From Rallus limicola (Eukaryota > Chordata > Aves > Gruiformes > Rallidae), in NCBI GenBank assembly GCA_022605955.1, contig JAKCOZ010000039.1, positions 124,001 through 188,000 of the forward strand: a DNA stretch of 64,000 nucleotides, given 5' to 3'. Both the position numbers and the translations under genes were made by a program. Shown here in pieces: positions 61,225 to 64,000 of this stretch (position 1 is the stretch's first letter; every line of letters starts with the position of its first letter). The notes beneath the pieces were generated by a model. The model had not been told where the DNA came from, did not search any database, and saw only the letters and a program-made list of their open reading frames with translations.

Positions 61225-61790
61225 TCATCCATTTACATATTATATCCATTCCAACTATTAATGAAGTATCAAAAACAACCAAGTCCAGGGCAGATCCATG
61301 AGGAATGGCACTTGAACCATCCTCCTATAGTGTAGGTAAACCATTAAAAACTACTTCTTCAGAGTACATTTTAAATGAGTGATTGTACTTTAACTGCATT
61401 TTCTTAGCTTGCTTATAAGAATGTCATGCATGATAGTGTCAAAAACTTAATCAACTCCACCTGTACAAAACCTACTACTTCTTTATTCACTTGGTCTGTT
61501 AGACTGTCAGAGAAAGAAATTAGATTAGTTTGACAAACCCATGCTGTCCATTTTTATCACCCTATTATCTTTGAAGAACTTATAAATTGATTTCCTAATA
61601 ATTTTTTACAGAATCTTGCCAGAAATTGGAGTTAGACTAACACAGCTATAATGTTCTGGGTTCTTCTTTTTTTCTTTTTTTTTTTTTTTTTCAACTTCTT
61701 TTTTGAACTTGTATATTAAGTTTATTCCTGTTAGGATTTTTTTTATCTCAATATGTTTTCTTCTACTTCAGGCACATTCTCAGACATTTA
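61225..61790 (-). mobile_element. Ancient CR1/L3-like LINE fragment, minus strand
   Basis: The plus strand reads as the worn complement of an older LINE RT. It carries AAGAATGTCATGCATGATAGTGTCAAA near 61420 (complement of motif A), GACAAACCCATGCTGTCC near 61532, ACAGAATCTTGCCAGAAATTGG near 61610, and AGACTAACACAGCTATAATG near 61630. The order and wording match the antisense of amniote L3/CR1-type elements and not the younger avian CR1 subfamilies elsewhere in the window. A T-rich run at 61670-61692 interrupts it. There is no 3' tail and no open frame. It probably predates bird diversification. Confidence 0.7.
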
Positions 61791-64000
61791 TGCTTCTCTC
61801 CATTCTTCATTTGTTTATCTAATATTTATTTTCATGTCCTTGAAGAATTTATGATCTTGTGTTGCTCTCTTAATATGCTTCCTATCTTTCCTGTGCAATT
61901 GGGTAGTCTGCCATTATGAATATAATCTCACCTTTTCCGTTACAATCAGTAATCTCACATTCCTTCATACCTTAAACTCTCTTTCTGAAGCTCCTTGTCT
62001 CCTAGTTCCCACCGTTGCCTATGTTGGCTTTTCTGAATTATATTATCTTTGACTTTTTATTTTCTTCCACCATCAATTCCTTAGGAAAATCATCATTGTT
62101 TGCTTTTAAGTAATTTTTATTTGTCTCCTGTTAAACTTCTGGACTCTCAGTCAGTACTTCTATATGGGTTAGAAGAAAATTCTAAACCAGTATTTTTCAC
62201 TAGCAGAACTTTTGCTTTATCAAGCAAAAAATAGTTTTCGTAAAACAGTGTTGTGACCAAAAAAATCTGAAACTGCTGGTTCTCTTTTAGGCAGTACATT
62301 TGTTCCCTATTCATCATTAGTATCTTCCTGAGCCCAGACTTTCAACTGAGAGACGTGAGGGGAGCTACACACTAACATTCCTTCCCTTATTACCCAGGGT
62401 GTTATGATGTCTTCTGATCATGGCAGTACATGACACATCACCAGCAGCAGAAAAACTGCCAGGCATTTGGATGAGACTCTCAGACCTTAATGTGATCCCA
62501 GATTTTGTCCATGGAAAGGAATCAGTGAGGATTAGGTGTTTTTTCCTTATAAAGAGTCTTCCAACAGCCAAGACGCTTTGTGTTCTGTCCTGGGGAATAT
62601 GAGCTGTTAGGTAACATAGCCTGGGATTCACGTAACCTTTCTTCCTCATCAATTTTCCTTTAACAATTGCCTTGCAGTATGCCTTGGGAAAAAGGTAAGA
62701 TTTCAGCATTGGTCTGACTCAGTTCTATTTTGGATCCAAAAGCAGACGACACTTTTTCAGTTTCTATTTGTATTCACTGGAGATTTGGTTCGAGAAGGTC
62801 AGATCACCAAAAGATAAAACTGATGTTTGCCATATGGTCATAAAATCTGATTAAAGAAGCTTGGCATCAGTGAACCCCAAATGATAATATAAACCCCATT
62901 TGTATCTAAGCACTGCCTCTTTAACTATATTTAATATGTAAGTGTAGTTAACATGTGAGCAAGCTAGTTCACTCTGACATTTCCTAGTGTTACATTCCAA
63001 AAGAATAATTTTGCAAGTTCATATGGCGATCTCAATGAGTCAGCTTGGATTTGTACTTTAGGACAGACTGCCTTAGAATGAACACACAGCTATTATCTCG
63101 CAGATGTCTGTGGTAAAATTTTGAAAAATTACAGATGCAACTGGAATGAGCAGGGAATCAGTTATGAACCACAGAAGTTCTTTCAGTGTCTGACTCTAAT
63201 TATATTAATTATGAACAAATGCAAGATGTAAAAAATGCCATTTCCAATAGTCAAATAAGACCATCTTTTCTTTTTTTTAATTATTTTAAGAAGGTTAAGT
63301 ATGTGCCCTTTTTATGTAGTTAGTTATAAAGTCTGGGCTTAGACACCCTTCTCACTTAGTGGCTACTGCAAAATTTTACTATTTTCTTCATTTATTTAGG
63401 GCAAGCAAATTGATTATGGGTAGCTATTGCAAATTACTGTAAATACAACCACATGACTACTTGTACCCTCTAGTCTGGTACTGGTTTCCCTTTAGGTGTA
63501 TCAGCTTATAGATTTAGTGAACTTAATAGTATGTGCCTTGCTTTCAAAATATTGATAAGAGATTACTGACCTTAAAACATTACTTACTGCAAGACATGTT
63601 CACAAAGATAAGTTTATAAGAAAGACGTCTCATATGAGAGAATATAAAATTAATAGATTGCAAACAAAAATCCCTTTCTTTCACGGTAAATATGATCATA
63701 TAAAATACTTGCCCCTGGTATCTAGGCCTTGGTTTCATGTCCATATTCTGACAAATCTTTTTTTAAGTTAATTTAAATGAATGCAACAGAAACTCTATGC
63801 ACTTTATTGTAAAGAGATGATCCATAGAATGGTCTTAGTCTAGCCAGTAATGTAAGCTTATAACTATGAACGTGCATGTAAGATTAGCATAAAATAGTTT
63901 AGTTTAATGAATCTTGCTTATGCATTTGTTTGAAAAACTGATTAAAAAATTATCATATTTTTTGCCTTTAATTTGCAAACAGTTTTTGTCTTTAGGCTGT
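61791..64000. other. AT-rich non-coding DNA; one unassigned 114-codon frame
   Basis: A minus-strand frame at 62365-62709 (114 codons) is the longest outside obvious repeats in this part. I do not recognise its product, and it has no domain, signal peptide or neighbour supporting a gene. The rest shows nothing identifiable. Confidence 0.45.

Overview
This is vertebrate nuclear DNA, almost certainly from a bird. It is AT-rich with no recognisable protein-coding exon, tRNA, rRNA or bacterial-style gene. The avian signature is the large number of CR1 LINE fragments ending in the ATTCTGTG/ATTCTATG octamer tail. Several ERV-type LTRs of kinds seen in bird genomes support this. A tRNA-headed SINE with a CR1 tail is also present. 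CR1-derived DNA is roughly a sixth to a fifth of the window by hand estimate, LTR-type insertions about 4 kb, and the rest is intergenic or intronic sequence with simple repeats. I cannot tell whether the window is inside an intron or between genes.

Layout. 1-6.2 kb: AT-rich sequence with one old CR1 (2067-2645). 6.25-12.3 kb: a repeat cluster with a tRNA-derived SINE (6252-6606), two head-to-head CR1 copies (7241-7993 minus, 8000-9230 plus), a further CR1 (10205-10973) and an internally deleted CR1 (11745-12331). The plus copy at 8000 carries the best preserved frame in the window, 378 codons of ORF2 reverse transcriptase. 12.3-19.5 kb: no recognised element. 19.5-20.85 kb: a decayed CR1. 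25.7-26.6 kb: a minus-strand CR1 split by an LTR-like insertion. 26.6-36.2 kb: mostly unique sequence with G/T-rich tracts. 36.2-39.3 kb: old CR1, a complete solo LTR with 5-bp target duplication, a second LTR tail-to-tail with it, and a CR1. 42.5-44.5 kb: CR1 tail, a third related LTR and a 22-bp telomere-like repeat. 45.9-46.2 kb: a fossil Ty3/Gypsy-type reverse transcriptase. 48.9-54.9 kb: an LTR, a CR1 stub, an old CR1, and a long CR1 reaching into the endonuclease domain with a younger CR1 nested in it. 56.6-57.6 kb: a GC-richer LTR-like insertion. 61.2-61.8 kb: a very old CR1/L3-like fragment.

No functional gene system is visible. The best leads are the SINE/LINE pair sharing a 3' end, the Ty3/Gypsy fossil (a class nearly gone from birds), the recurrent internally deleted CR1 copies, and the nested and inverted insertions that allow relative dating. 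Boundaries were placed by eye; most element ends are uncertain by 10-50 bp.
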